From Acinetobacter guillouiae CIP 63.46 (GTDB lineage: Bacteria > Pseudomonadota > Gammaproteobacteria > Pseudomonadales > Moraxellaceae): 64,000 bases of DNA. This document shows positions 25,716 to 35,485 of this stretch, piece after piece. Position numbers and translations under genes: made by a program. Where the stretch lies: NCBI RefSeq assembly GCF_000368145.1, contig NZ_KB849285.1, positions 117,025 to 181,024 of the forward strand. The letters run 5' to 3'. Under the pieces are notes generated by a model, which worked only from the letters and a program-made list of their open reading frames with translations, was not told where the DNA came from and did no database searches. Each line of letters begins with the position of its first letter. Within the stretch, counting starts at the first letter, position 1.

Positions 25716-25899
25716 TGAGTGTGGATAAACAAAGTTGTTACTCTGTTTGAACCTATAAGAAAATCGATGATTTAATCTTAAGTTCTATCCTAAAGATGGG
25801 GAGTAAGCGATATGAAGTCTATAATGTTTGATCTCTAAAAATCAAAAAACTTCAAATTCTTACAATTCCAAGTATCTTGATCTCAGGAAATAAGATAAA

Positions 25900-25976
25900 T
25901 GGCGCAGCGGACGGGACTCGAACCCGCGACCCTCGGCGTGACAGGCCGATATTCTAACCAACTGAACTACCGCTGC
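25900..25976 (-). tRNA. tRNA-Asp (GUC)
   Basis: A 77-nt cloverleaf with encoded CCA. Anticodon loop CTGTCAC (GTC); acceptor GCAGCGG/CCGCTGC. First of three copies spaced by exactly 268 bp (25900, 26168, 26436). Confidence 0.98.
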
Positions 25977-25984
25977 GTTGTATA

Positions 25985-26060
25985 TGGTGGGCGCTGACGG
26001 GATCGAACCGCCGACATTCTGCTTGTAAGGCAGACGCTCTACCAACTGAGCTAAGCGCCC
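25985..26060 (-). tRNA. tRNA-Val (UAC)
   Basis: A 76-nt cloverleaf, identical to the copy at 25640, with encoded CCA. Eight bases separate it from the neighbouring Asp gene. Confidence 0.98.
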
Positions 26061-26167
26061 TGAGTGTGGATCTTCACAATATTACTTTATCAGAACATAA
26101 AAGAAAACAATATTCCCTTTCAAATTCTTATACATCCAAATATCTTGATCTCAGGAAATAAGATAAA

Positions 26168-26244
26168 TGGCGCAGCGGACGGGACTCGAACCCGCGACCC
26201 TCGGCGTGACAGGCCGATATTCTAACCAACTGAACTACCGCTGC
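26168..26244 (-). tRNA. tRNA-Asp (GUC)
   Basis: A 77-nt cloverleaf with encoded CCA, part of the second copy of the 268-bp tandem unit. Confidence 0.98.
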
Positions 26245-26252
26245 GTTGTATA

Positions 26253-26328
26253 TGGTGGGCGCTGACGGGATCGAACCGCCGACATTCTGCTTGTAAGGCA
26301 GACGCTCTACCAACTGAGCTAAGCGCCC
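26253..26328 (-). tRNA. tRNA-Val (UAC)
   Basis: A 76-nt cloverleaf with encoded CCA, paired with the Asp gene at 26168. Confidence 0.98.
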
Positions 26329-26435
26329 TGAGTGTGGATCTTCACAATATTACTTTATCAGAACATAAAAGAAAACAATATTCCCTTTCAAATTCTTATA
26401 CATCCAAATATCTTGATCTCAGGAAATAAGATAAA

Positions 26436-26512
26436 TGGCGCAGCGGACGGGACTCGAACCCGCGACCCTCGGCGTGACAGGCCGATATTCTAACCAACTG
26501 AACTACCGCTGC
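26436..26512 (-). tRNA. tRNA-Asp (GUC)
   Basis: A 77-nt cloverleaf with encoded CCA, third copy at the 268-bp spacing. Confidence 0.98.
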
Positions 26513-26520
26513 ATTGTATG

Positions 26521-26596
26521 TGGTGGGCGCTGACGGGATCGAACCGCCGACATTCTGCTTGTAAGGCAGACGCTCTACCAACTGAGCTAAGCGCCC
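26521..26596 (-). tRNA. tRNA-Val (UAC)
   Basis: A 76-nt cloverleaf with encoded CCA, paired with the Asp gene at 26436; the spacer after it differs from those in the tandem copies. Confidence 0.98.
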
Positions 26597-26668
26597 TAAA
26601 CTAGAATAAATAAAAAGCTATTTAGACTCTAATTCAGTATTACATGTCACTGCAAAATCATTCTAAAG

Positions 26669-26745
26669 TGGCGCAGCGGACGGGACTCGAACCCGCGACC
26701 CTCGGCGTGACAGGCCGATATTCTAACCAACTGAACTACCGCTGC
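26669..26745 (-). tRNA. tRNA-Asp (GUC)
   Basis: A 77-nt cloverleaf with encoded CCA, flanked by unique spacers and adjacent to another Asp gene. Confidence 0.98.
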
Positions 26746-26789
26746 ACTTTAACAAATGAATTGCTATACATACGATGATTGAATTTAAG

Positions 26790-26866
26790 TGGCGCAGCGG
26801 ACGGGACTCGAACCCGCGACCCTCGGCGTGACAGGCCGATATTCTAACCAACTGAACTACCGCTGC
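26790..26866 (-). tRNA. tRNA-Asp (GUC)
   Basis: A 77-nt cloverleaf with encoded CCA. Second gene from the promoter on the minus strand. Confidence 0.98.
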
Positions 26867-26889
26867 ACTAAAAATTCAACGTTAAAGCT

Positions 26890-26965
26890 TGGTGGGCGCT
26901 GACGGGATCGAACCGCCGACATTCTGCTTGTAAGGCAGACGCTCTACCAACTGAGCTAAGCGCCC
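26890..26965 (-). tRNA. tRNA-Val (UAC)
   Basis: A 76-nt cloverleaf with encoded CCA; first gene of the array, 26 bases after the -10 element. Confidence 0.98.
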
Positions 26966-26991
26966 TAACGACTTCATCGTTTGTGAGGTGC

Positions 26992-27019
26992 ATTATAGAG
27001 AATCTTTACTGAGTGTCAA
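26992..27019 (-). promoter_or_regulatory. Near-consensus sigma-70 promoter of the tRNA array
   Basis: On the minus strand TTGACA and TATAAT are separated by 16 bp, followed by GCACC. Both hexamers are perfect, consistent with strong stable-RNA transcription of all ten tRNAs. Confidence 0.88.
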
Positions 27020-27247
27020 ACGCTTTTCTCGATGTTTTACCTATTTTAGGTTTGAGTGATTAAAAAATAGATCATTTTAGTTTAAATTGGTGTTTTTTGT
27101 TTATTATTTATCTATTTATAAGGTTTTAAAACCTGTATTTTAATTAAATTGAGTTGATCATTTAATCAATATTTTAACCCTATTATCTATTTGCTCTAAA
27201 CTTAATAAAATATTCAGTACTGAATGATCAAGAATATCAAATAAAGG

Positions 27248-27646
27248 CTATTCGGATTTATCCATTTCATTCAGATTTTTTACAATAGGTTTTGGTTCAG
27301 GGCGCAACCAAAGCCAGATAGCCACAATCAACATGGTCACATCGGTAAAAATTTTCACAGCCAGTGGTGCATTGGTGAATAACATAATTACTCCACTGAT
27401 CAACATCATAATACTGGCGATCCACTTTGCTTTACGTGGCACAGTCCCATTTTCACGCCAAGCACGAAGCGTTGCACCATATTTTGGATGATTGAGTAAC
27501 CAAGCATCAACCTGTGGCCAACCTTTTGATGCCGCCCAAGCTGCCAAGATGAGGAAAACTGTCGTTGGCATTCCCGGTAATATTGCCCCAATAAACCCGA
27601 GTACAATAAAAACAATCACCAATGTTCGCCAAAACAAAACTTTCAT
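27248..27646 (-). CDS. YbaN-like DUF454 membrane protein
   Basis: A 132-residue inner-membrane protein. The N-terminal helix VIVFIVLGFIGAILPGMPTT (about residues 10-29) contains the LPGMPTT motif of the DUF454/YbaN family, followed by VFLILAAWAASKG, a hydrophilic middle (LLNHPKYGATLRAWRENGTV with basic KAKW) and two more hydrophobic segments. The C-terminal tail is short and charged. The family is widespread but functionally uncharacterised. Confidence 0.88.
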   Translation of the reverse strand: MKVLFWRTLVIVFIVLGFIGAILPGMPTTVFLILAAWAASKGWPQVDAWLLNHPKYGATLRAWRENGTVPRKAKWIASIMMLISGVIMLFTNAPLAVKIFTDVTMLIVAIWLWLRPEPKPIVKNLNEMDKSE

Positions 27647-27872
27647 AGATTAACTCAATCTGCCCATTCGACTAGTATACCGCCCAAATGATTTTGCCAG
27701 TATATTTTAAATCAATTGAAATCATTGTATTTTAAAATCACGGTGTTCATCATTTCCAATACAGTCAAATTGAGCTTGCATGTTGATCCACTTATTTGCT
27801 TGAATCTCAACACACTAAAAACCTTTTCTTTAAAAATAAACTGAGTGAGTCCTCAGCTTAGGACAACATACA

Positions 27873-28718
27873 ATGACAGACTTCTTTGAGCCTTGGTTAA
27901 AGTACAAACACCCTATTGTTCGTCAATTGGCTTTTTGCATTGCCAGTCCCAATATTATTCAGCATCTGCCTGATGAATTAGAAATTAAAAATCGTTTTGA
28001 AGTACACGACACGGCGTTTTGGCAACAACAATATATAGATTTTCAAACACGCTTAGATCAACTTGATCATGACCCCACCCCACTCATTGAATTTGTACAA
28101 CAGCTTAAAAGCACACGTTTAGGTTTACGTTTTGAATATTTATTTTGGTTCTGGTTACAAGATGAAGCCAATCAACACTATCAACTGATTCAGCATAGTA
28201 TCCAAATCATTGAAGCAAAGAATACATTAGGCGAAATTGATTTCCTTGTTCGTAATCAGGCCACAAAACAGATTGAGCATTGGGAAGTTGCTTTAAAGTA
28301 CTATTTAGGCGAATCAAACTTACACTTAAAGCATTGGTATGGTCTAAATCGTAGCGACACCCTTTTACGAAAACTAAATCATTTCTCAGAAAAACAATTT
28401 CAATTTACCCAGGCTTTAGATCTTAAAATTGAAAAGAAACTGGCTGTGATGAAAGGACAGCTTTATCTGCCTCACAATACAGACGGTGTTGCATCCCCCT
28501 CATGGATCAACAAGCAACGTCGATTGGGTCAATGGGGACATCACATTGCACAAGATTTTTACCGCCTACAACGGCATGAATGGATTTGCCCAGATCTAAA
28601 GCAAAGCTCAGCTGCTGCCCAATTTTGGTGTAATGGTTTATATCATGATACCCATAGCCTGCAATTTTATATGTACCGCCAAGCCCCTCTGGCGCTTTTC
28701 TTTGACATAAATGCTTAA
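27873..28718 (+). CDS. DUF1853 family protein (PD-(D/E)XK-like fold)
   Basis: A 281-residue soluble protein. KYKHPIVRQLAFCIASPNII (about residues 11-30) and RLGLRFEYLFWFWLQDE (about 77-93) match DUF1853, and IIEAKNTLGEIDFLVRN ... HWEVALKYYLG (about 109-146) holds the E-x(n)-D-x(n)-ExxxK-like spacing of a PD-(D/E)XK nuclease-type fold. Whether it cuts nucleic acid is unknown; the family has no assigned role. ATG 27873 is the likely start. It appears to be a single gene. Confidence 0.8.
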   Translation: MTDFFEPWLKYKHPIVRQLAFCIASPNIIQHLPDELEIKNRFEVHDTAFWQQQYIDFQTRLDQLDHDPTPLIEFVQQLKSTRLGLRFEYLFWFWLQDEANQHYQLIQHSIQIIEAKNTLGEIDFLVRNQATKQIEHWEVALKYYLGESNLHLKHWYGLNRSDTLLRKLNHFSEKQFQFTQALDLKIEKKLAVMKGQLYLPHNTDGVASPSWINKQRRLGQWGHHIAQDFYRLQRHEWICPDLKQSSAAAQFWCNGLYHDTHSLQFYMYRQAPLALFFDINA

Positions 28719-28833
28719 TTATTCACGTTTCTTATACACGGTTTAACCAATCCACTCATAAAAACATAACGATATATTGACCCGATGCTCGTATACTAAA
28801 ATTCTAATTAACGCGTGAAACACGGAGATAGTA

Positions 28834-28974
28834 ATGAAAAAAATTTTAGCAGTTTCAATGTTATTCGCTTTTGTTTTAGCTGGTTGCAACACATTTAAAG
28901 GTGTTGGTAAGGATGTATCTAAAGCGGGGGATGCTGTTACGAATTCTGCAGAAAAAGTTGAAAATAAATTGTAA
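28834..28974 (+). CDS. Entericidin-like small lipoprotein (46 aa)
   Basis: This 46-residue gene begins MKKILAVSMLFAFVLAGC, a signal peptide with lipobox LAGC, and continues NTFKGVGKDVSKAGDAVTNS, the pattern of the entericidin (EcnA/EcnB) family of small cell-envelope lipoproteins. GGAG lies 9 bases upstream of the ATG, and a terminator follows at 28999-29028, so the gene is a complete unit. In E. coli the pair acts as antidote and toxin; only one such gene is seen here, so a toxin-antidote role cannot be claimed. Confidence 0.85.
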   Translation: MKKILAVSMLFAFVLAGCNTFKGVGKDVSKAGDAVTNSAEKVENKL

Positions 28975-28998
28975 GACTCAACTTCATTCTACAACATG

Positions 28999-29028
28999 AG
29001 CCTTATCTCAATAGATAAGGCTTTTTTA
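28999..29028 (+). terminator. Rho-independent terminator after the entericidin-like gene
   Basis: AGCCTTATCT and AGATAAGGCT form a 10-bp stem with a CAAT loop, followed by six T. Confidence 0.9.
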
Positions 29029-29121
29029 ATGCCAATTTAAATAGTTTTATCCTTTCTCAAGCTTTAAGGTTTTCATTCGGTTTTATCTTCCTCTATTATA
29101 TTGTTCAATTTACTTACTTGA

Positions 29122-30264
<1,143 letters not shown>

Positions 30265-30285
30265 GCTGAGCAATTCTCACTAAGT

Positions 30286-30313
30286 AAAAAAGGGCGCAAA
30301 TGCGTCCTTTTTT
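30286..30313. terminator. Terminator between dapE and chpC-like genes
   Basis: AAAAAAGGGCGC and GCGTCCTTTTTT form a stem with one G-T pair. The A-run and T-run on the two sides allow it to act in both directions. Confidence 0.85.
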
Positions 30314-30340
30314 ACAGATAAGCTTTGAAAGCATTACAGA

Positions 30341-30805
30341 TCAAGTCTTCTTTATCCCAATCTGTAACTGAATTTGATCCAAATCTGGCACATGATAAGT
30401 CTTATCGCCAATTTTCACATATTGTAAAATCGTCTTATCTTTGATGCTATCTTCTGCGTCGACCACTTCTGAAATCCGTAGCCGTATCGAGCTTGGCATT
30501 TCATTGCACATCAAGGCAAAACGCTCGTCTGCATCTTCCCCTTCAATGATCAGTGCGACACCCAGGGTCTTTTTAGGATCACTGACACTAAATGTCGGCA
30601 ACTTCTTTTCATGCCATTCCACGACATTGACATAGGTTGGACTATTCTGAGCAGAAAGCACCACATTTTGTGGTAATAACATTGGTGCTTTATCATAACA
30701 ATCAATAATATATGCATCAATAAACCCAGTAGACACCGTAATTAAATGCTGTAATTCCCGTGTGCTAATTTTATCAATTGCAGACTTTTCGATATTCTTT
30801 GTCAT
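30341..30805 (-). CDS. chpC: CheW-like ChpC component of the Pil-Chp system
   Basis: A 154-residue soluble protein last in the pilGHIJ-chpA gene order. It carries a diverged CheW-type fold: LLPQNVVLSAQNSPTYVNVV (start of a CheW core), LGVALIIEGEDADERFALMC, and a C-terminal VKIGDKTYHVPDLDQI. In Pseudomonas ChpC is a second CheW-like adaptor of the twitching chemosensory complex, linking receptors to the ChpA kinase; position supports the same role here. It lies 8 bp after chpA and is presumably cotranscribed. The family match is weaker than that of the pilI product. Confidence 0.72.
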   Translation of the reverse strand: MTKNIEKSAIDKISTRELQHLITVSTGFIDAYIIDCYDKAPMLLPQNVVLSAQNSPTYVNVVEWHEKKLPTFSVSDPKKTLGVALIIEGEDADERFALMCNEMPSSIRLRISEVVDAEDSIKDKTILQYVKIGDKTYHVPDLDQIQLQIGIKKT

Positions 30806-30813
30806 GAGCGTTC

Positions 30814-33800
30814 CTATTTAACCGTCAACAAAGCTTCAATATTTTCCAATAAATCAGCTTCTTGGAATGGTTTACCCATATAATTTGTCACACCTAAGCT
30901 AAATGCCCGTTCACGATGTTTTTCACCTGTTCGTGACGTAATCATGATGATTGGCAAATCGCGGTGAATTTCATGATGGCGAACCAAGTTGGTGACTGCA
31001 AAACCATCCATTCGAGGCATTTCAATATCCAGCAACATCAAGTCTGGTTTGACATTTTCAAGTTGCTCAATCGCATCCACACCATCTTTCGCAGTAATCA
31101 CATCGAAACCTTGGCGTTCAAGCAAACGTGAAGTGACCTTACGAACGGTAACTGAGTCATCCACGATCATAATCAAACGGCGTTGATCACGATGACGTTG
31201 TTTATCATGTTGAAGATGTTCAGCGCCACCTCGGGTAGATGCTTGAACTTGTCGTGCAATATTTTGTCCATCCAAAATCAAACACACCTGACCATCACCC
31301 AGAATGGTTGCACCCGCAATCGCATTGATGGTAGCAAACTGCTTACCAATCGGTTTAACTACAATTTGTGAACGTGAACCAATTAACTGATCAACCAGAA
31401 TGGCAATGGATTGCCCCAAGCTTCCCTTGATCAACAACACTGGTAATGAATGTGCAAGCCCATGTAACCGTGGAGTGACTTGATTCGAGGTAAACTCACC
31501 TAAATAACGTAGCTTATAGCTTTGGAAATCGATATCAAAATAGTCATTTTGAGTTTCAAAATATTCTTCCAAAGCGGCTGGTGAAATTCGAACAATACGA
31601 TCAATTTGCGATAATGGGACTGCAAATTGCTGATCACCGACTTTCACCATCAAGGCATCGCTGACCGCAACTGTTGTAGGTACGGTAATCGTAAAGGTTG
31701 AACCATGCCCCAACTCAGAACTGACACTCACTTGTCCACCAAGTGATTTAATTTCACTTTGCACAACATCCAAGCCAACACCACGACCAGAGATTTGTGT
31801 CACTTGCTGTGCTGTACTAAAACCTGGATGGAAAATAAACTGTAGGATTTCCTCAGGCTCTAACTGCTGATCAGTTTTGATTAAGCCTTTTTCGATTGCT
31901 TTATCACGAATAACTTTTGGATCAATTCCTTTACCATCATCTTTAAACGATACAAGCACATCTGTACCTTGACGACTAATATTCAAATCAATTCGACCTG
32001 TCAATGCTTTGCCCGACTTCTGACGCTGTTCCGCATCTTCAATCCCATGGTCAATCGCATTACGCAACATATGCTCTAACGGTGAAACTAATTTTTCCAG
32101 AATATTACGATCCAACTCCCCTTCAGTATTATTGACTAAAAGCTCAGTGGGTTTATTCACGGTTGAAGAGGTCTGACGAACCAAACGCTGTAATCGAGGC
32201 AACAATCTTGAGAATGGTACCAGACGAGTACGCATCAAGCTTTCCTGAATTTCAGCTTGAATACGAGATTGCTGAAGCAATAAACCTTCAGTATCACGAA
32301 TCTTTTCAGCCAACGTGGTCTTAAAATCAACCAAGTCAGATGCAGATTCAGCCAACGATTTTGATAACTGGTTTAGAGATGAATATTGGTCCATTTCTAA
32401 AGGGTCAAAATCTGCATAGCGAGCGCTTAAATCACCATGTTTTGCAATAATTTGGCTTTCTAACTCACCTTCCATACGGCGTAGCTGATCAGCCAAACGT
32501 TGAATAGCCAACTCCATATCAGTCAAGGTATTCCCTAACTGCCCCAAATCCATCTCAATACGTGAACGGTTGATCGCGTTTTCACCAGAAAGGTCAATCA
32601 TTTTTTCAACCAAATCCGCAGAGATACGAATCATCTCATTGTTGGATTCAGTTTTTTGTGAAAGATCCCATTCACCCAGCATTGACGGTGGCTCAGTACC
32701 ATCCCCCTGAACAAACTCACTGATCGATTGCTCAAAGATTAAATTTGTTCGAGATAATTTTTCTGGAAGCTGTGCAGAAACATCAACATATTCAATGCCA
32801 TGTAAACTCGACTTTAAGCCTTCAAAGTTATCGTAGTGATGTTTAAAGATTGCTGCATCTAGCCAATGAAAGGTTTTTTCCAGTAAACCATCATAAACAT
32901 TCGAGTTAAAATTATGTAAACCAAATTGCTCAAATGCATTTTCTAATTCATATGCAATATCAGCAACTTCTTCCAATTTCACCATTTTTGCACCGCCTTT
33001 TAAGCTGTGTGCAATACGTTGTAATTGGAGTAGGAAGCTACGGTTGCTACGCTGATCAAACCATTGAGATAAAATGCTTAAACCATCATCAATCAGCTCT
33101 CTTGCTTCTTCGATAAAGGTTTCTCGGGCAACAACTTCAACAGGATCTAAACCTGCATCTTGATTTGCATCTATAAACAATTGAGTAGCATCAATTGCAG
33201 GTTGTTGATCTTGATCCGAGGGTTCAGTTTCAAGCAATTCTGGAGTTTGATCAATCGCTAAAACGATATCGTCTTCAACATATGCGACTTCATGTAAATC
33301 TGCTGAATCATGGCTAAATTGTGGTTCAACCACTGTTGGCGCTTGAACAGTTTCAATCGGATCTTGCTGATCGATATTGTGTAAAACATTGAGAATATGA
33401 GTTGCAGGATAATCAATTGTTTTTTCACGAATCAATTGAATGCGATCTGCCACATCATCTTGAATTAAACGAATTGCTTGAATAATGTGTGGTTCTGCTT
33501 TGAGTTGACCTTTAATCACGCGTTCATAAATGGTTTCTAACTCATGCGCAATCAAACCAATATGGGTCGCTTGCACCATATTTGCACCACCTTTTAAGGT
33601 ATGCAAATAACGCATCAAATTGTTTAGTGCTGTTGTGTCATCAGGATGAATTGACCAAGTATTTAAGTCATGGTCCATCCCAACCAACAATTCGTCGGCT
33701 TCTTCAATAAAAATGTCGAGAACATCAGCATCAAATTCACGTTGACTATGTTCTGAGTCAATATTCTGTTTATCCAGATTAATTTGCGTCAGTACATAGT

Positions 33801-35340
33801 TCCCTACTGATTCAACAGGGTTCGCTGCCATTGAGACTGTATCTGGCTGCTGTTCAGTGTCTAGCGCAATCCTTGTTTCAACAATTTGACCAGCAACACC
33901 AGTGTCTATTTCTTGGTGTAAATAGTCATGTAACTCAGCCAAAATCGCTTGTGTTGATTCATTTAGGCTGACTCTTTGTCCTGATGCCAAAGTATCGAAT
34001 AAATGAATAAATTCCTGATGGGCCTTAGAAAACATTTCAAAAACATAATCAGTATTTAATAAATCAGGCTTGCGAATAACTTGTTCATAACCATCTTTTA
34101 AAGCAAGACTAAAATCATGAATGCCTTGTGCAGCACGATTATTGGTATGATCTATCAACATCTGCGCTTGTTGAGCCAGTTGTTGGAAATATGCTGGATA
34201 TTCAACTTGGGCACGCTTATCAAACTCAAACTCGGCATCAAGTAATAGATCGATCTCAAGATCAACCAATTGTGTGACTAAACCCGTTTGCGAATGTTGA
34301 TATTGATGTTGGAAATCGTAGCGTTCCCAAGCATCATTAAATTTTTGATAAATGGTTTGTAGCTCAACAGCTTGATTACCTTTCAGCTTTAAAACATAGA
34401 GATAATCACTGACAAATTCAGCATAGTAAGTCAGTAGCGCATTTTCATTTTTTGAGGACTCGGTATCTTCTTGAACCAATACTTTAAATAAATGCTCGAC
34501 CTTACCACTTGCTTCAAAGACCTCATTGACATGCGCCATTGAAGAACTGCCACGCAAAGTATGCAAGGCACGAATCAAGCGATTATATTGATCAGGCGTA
34601 TGTTCTTCTAAGTGCAAAAAGTCTTTAATTGCCGCCAGATGCTCCTCTGACTCTTCAACAAAGATTTCCAAGGTTTCAGAGGTTAAACTATCATCTGCAA
34701 CAGTGGATTCAACTACCACTTCTTCTTCAGTCGTATCTGTAGAGCCATCTGCAACGAGATCAACCACATGCGGAGTGGTCACAGAGGTTCCTGCTGCTGT
34801 TGCAGTATCTTCACCAATCTCCAAACCAGTAATGACATTTTCATTATCCAGTGTATTTGATAATGCCAATAACTCATCTAAAGCAGGTTCTAAGCTTTGT
34901 TTCTGTTGTAGCTGTTGCCCCAAATACACCAAAGGTGCTAAATCTAAATGATGCGGTTTTCGATTTAAAAACTCTGAGTAGAGTTTGAATTTATAAATAT
35001 TAAATACTGCGCTTACATAGTGTTGAATCTCGGAAGTAAGTTCCAGATTTTTCGTAATAATACGATTTAATGTATCTTCAACAGTCCAAGCAAGTTCACC
35101 AGAACGTTTAGCCCCCACCATACGCCCAGACCCCTTAAGCGTATGAAAATAACGGCGAATATTGACCAATTCGGTATCTTTAAACTCTTCGAGTTGCCAT
35201 CGATCAAGAGAGGTTTGTAGCTGTTCAAAAATTTCTTCAAGTTCTTCTACAAAAATTTCTAAAATTTCCTCATCCTGACCAAGATACGCATCTTCAGGTA
35301 AAGTAACGTGTTCCACTAAATGTTTTAATATTTCTTTCAT
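30814..35340 (-). CDS. chpA: ChpA/PilL hybrid CheA-type histidine kinase of twitching motility
   Basis: A 1508-residue kinase. At least four Hpt domains show their phosphorylated His: RRYFHTLKGSG (His about 66), IRALHTLRGSS (about 259), MRYLHTLKGGA (about 580), RIAHSLKGGA (about 778). Then come the CheA dimerisation and ATPase core (SGENAINRSRIEMD; HMLRNAIDHGIED about 1093; GRGVGLDVVQ), a CheW domain, and a C-terminal receiver (MIVDDSVTVRKVTSRLLERQ; LMLLDIEMPRMDG, phospho-Asp about 1431). It takes signal from PilJ through PilI and phosphorylates PilG and PilH, which set pilus extension and retraction. Length is close to other Acinetobacter ChpA; P. aeruginosa ChpA is longer (about 2470). Confidence 0.93.
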   Translation of the reverse strand: MKEILKHLVEHVTLPEDAYLGQDEEILEIFVEELEEIFEQLQTSLDRWQLEEFKDTELVNIRRYFHTLKGSGRMVGAKRSGELAWTVEDTLNRIITKNLELTSEIQHYVSAVFNIYKFKLYSEFLNRKPHHLDLAPLVYLGQQLQQKQSLEPALDELLALSNTLDNENVITGLEIGEDTATAAGTSVTTPHVVDLVADGSTDTTEEEVVVESTVADDSLTSETLEIFVEESEEHLAAIKDFLHLEEHTPDQYNRLIRALHTLRGSSSMAHVNEVFEASGKVEHLFKVLVQEDTESSKNENALLTYYAEFVSDYLYVLKLKGNQAVELQTIYQKFNDAWERYDFQHQYQHSQTGLVTQLVDLEIDLLLDAEFEFDKRAQVEYPAYFQQLAQQAQMLIDHTNNRAAQGIHDFSLALKDGYEQVIRKPDLLNTDYVFEMFSKAHQEFIHLFDTLASGQRVSLNESTQAILAELHDYLHQEIDTGVAGQIVETRIALDTEQQPDTVSMAANPVESVGNYVLTQINLDKQNIDSEHSQREFDADVLDIFIEEADELLVGMDHDLNTWSIHPDDTTALNNLMRYLHTLKGGANMVQATHIGLIAHELETIYERVIKGQLKAEPHIIQAIRLIQDDVADRIQLIREKTIDYPATHILNVLHNIDQQDPIETVQAPTVVEPQFSHDSADLHEVAYVEDDIVLAIDQTPELLETEPSDQDQQPAIDATQLFIDANQDAGLDPVEVVARETFIEEARELIDDGLSILSQWFDQRSNRSFLLQLQRIAHSLKGGAKMVKLEEVADIAYELENAFEQFGLHNFNSNVYDGLLEKTFHWLDAAIFKHHYDNFEGLKSSLHGIEYVDVSAQLPEKLSRTNLIFEQSISEFVQGDGTEPPSMLGEWDLSQKTESNNEMIRISADLVEKMIDLSGENAINRSRIEMDLGQLGNTLTDMELAIQRLADQLRRMEGELESQIIAKHGDLSARYADFDPLEMDQYSSLNQLSKSLAESASDLVDFKTTLAEKIRDTEGLLLQQSRIQAEIQESLMRTRLVPFSRLLPRLQRLVRQTSSTVNKPTELLVNNTEGELDRNILEKLVSPLEHMLRNAIDHGIEDAEQRQKSGKALTGRIDLNISRQGTDVLVSFKDDGKGIDPKVIRDKAIEKGLIKTDQQLEPEEILQFIFHPGFSTAQQVTQISGRGVGLDVVQSEIKSLGGQVSVSSELGHGSTFTITVPTTVAVSDALMVKVGDQQFAVPLSQIDRIVRISPAALEEYFETQNDYFDIDFQSYKLRYLGEFTSNQVTPRLHGLAHSLPVLLIKGSLGQSIAILVDQLIGSRSQIVVKPIGKQFATINAIAGATILGDGQVCLILDGQNIARQVQASTRGGAEHLQHDKQRHRDQRRLIMIVDDSVTVRKVTSRLLERQGFDVITAKDGVDAIEQLENVKPDLMLLDIEMPRMDGFAVTNLVRHHEIHRDLPIIMITSRTGEKHRERAFSLGVTNYMGKPFQEADLLENIEALLTVK

Positions 35341-35485
35341 AGCTCAGGCTTCTATGTTAGTTCCCGTCTTTGGGACTAAAACCTTTCAAAATACAGTCAA
35401 GCTGAATGGCTTTAGAAGGCGTTCCATTCTGTGCAATAGCCACTTGTTACAGTAGATATTGCACATATATAAAGTATCAATCGTT

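Larger units (their letters stand above)
25900..26435. repeat. Tandem 268-bp duplication of an Asp-Val tRNA unit
   Basis: The segment from 25900 to 26167 recurs from 26168 to 26435 and starts a third time at 26436, with identical tRNA pairs. The spacer (CTCAGGAAATAAGATAAA before Asp; TGAGTGTGGATCTTCACAAT after Val) is almost base-for-base the same. This implies recent unequal recombination. Confidence 0.9.

Noticed and set aside
25860-26581. Three repeated minus-strand ORFs of 61 codons
   Set aside because: They are read across tRNA-Asp and tRNA-Val genes of the tandem array and have no ribosome site.
35341-35485. Possible terminator (GTCCC/GGGAC-like pairing) between pilJ and chpA
   Set aside because: The pairing is short and lacks a T-run; the operon order argues against termination here.
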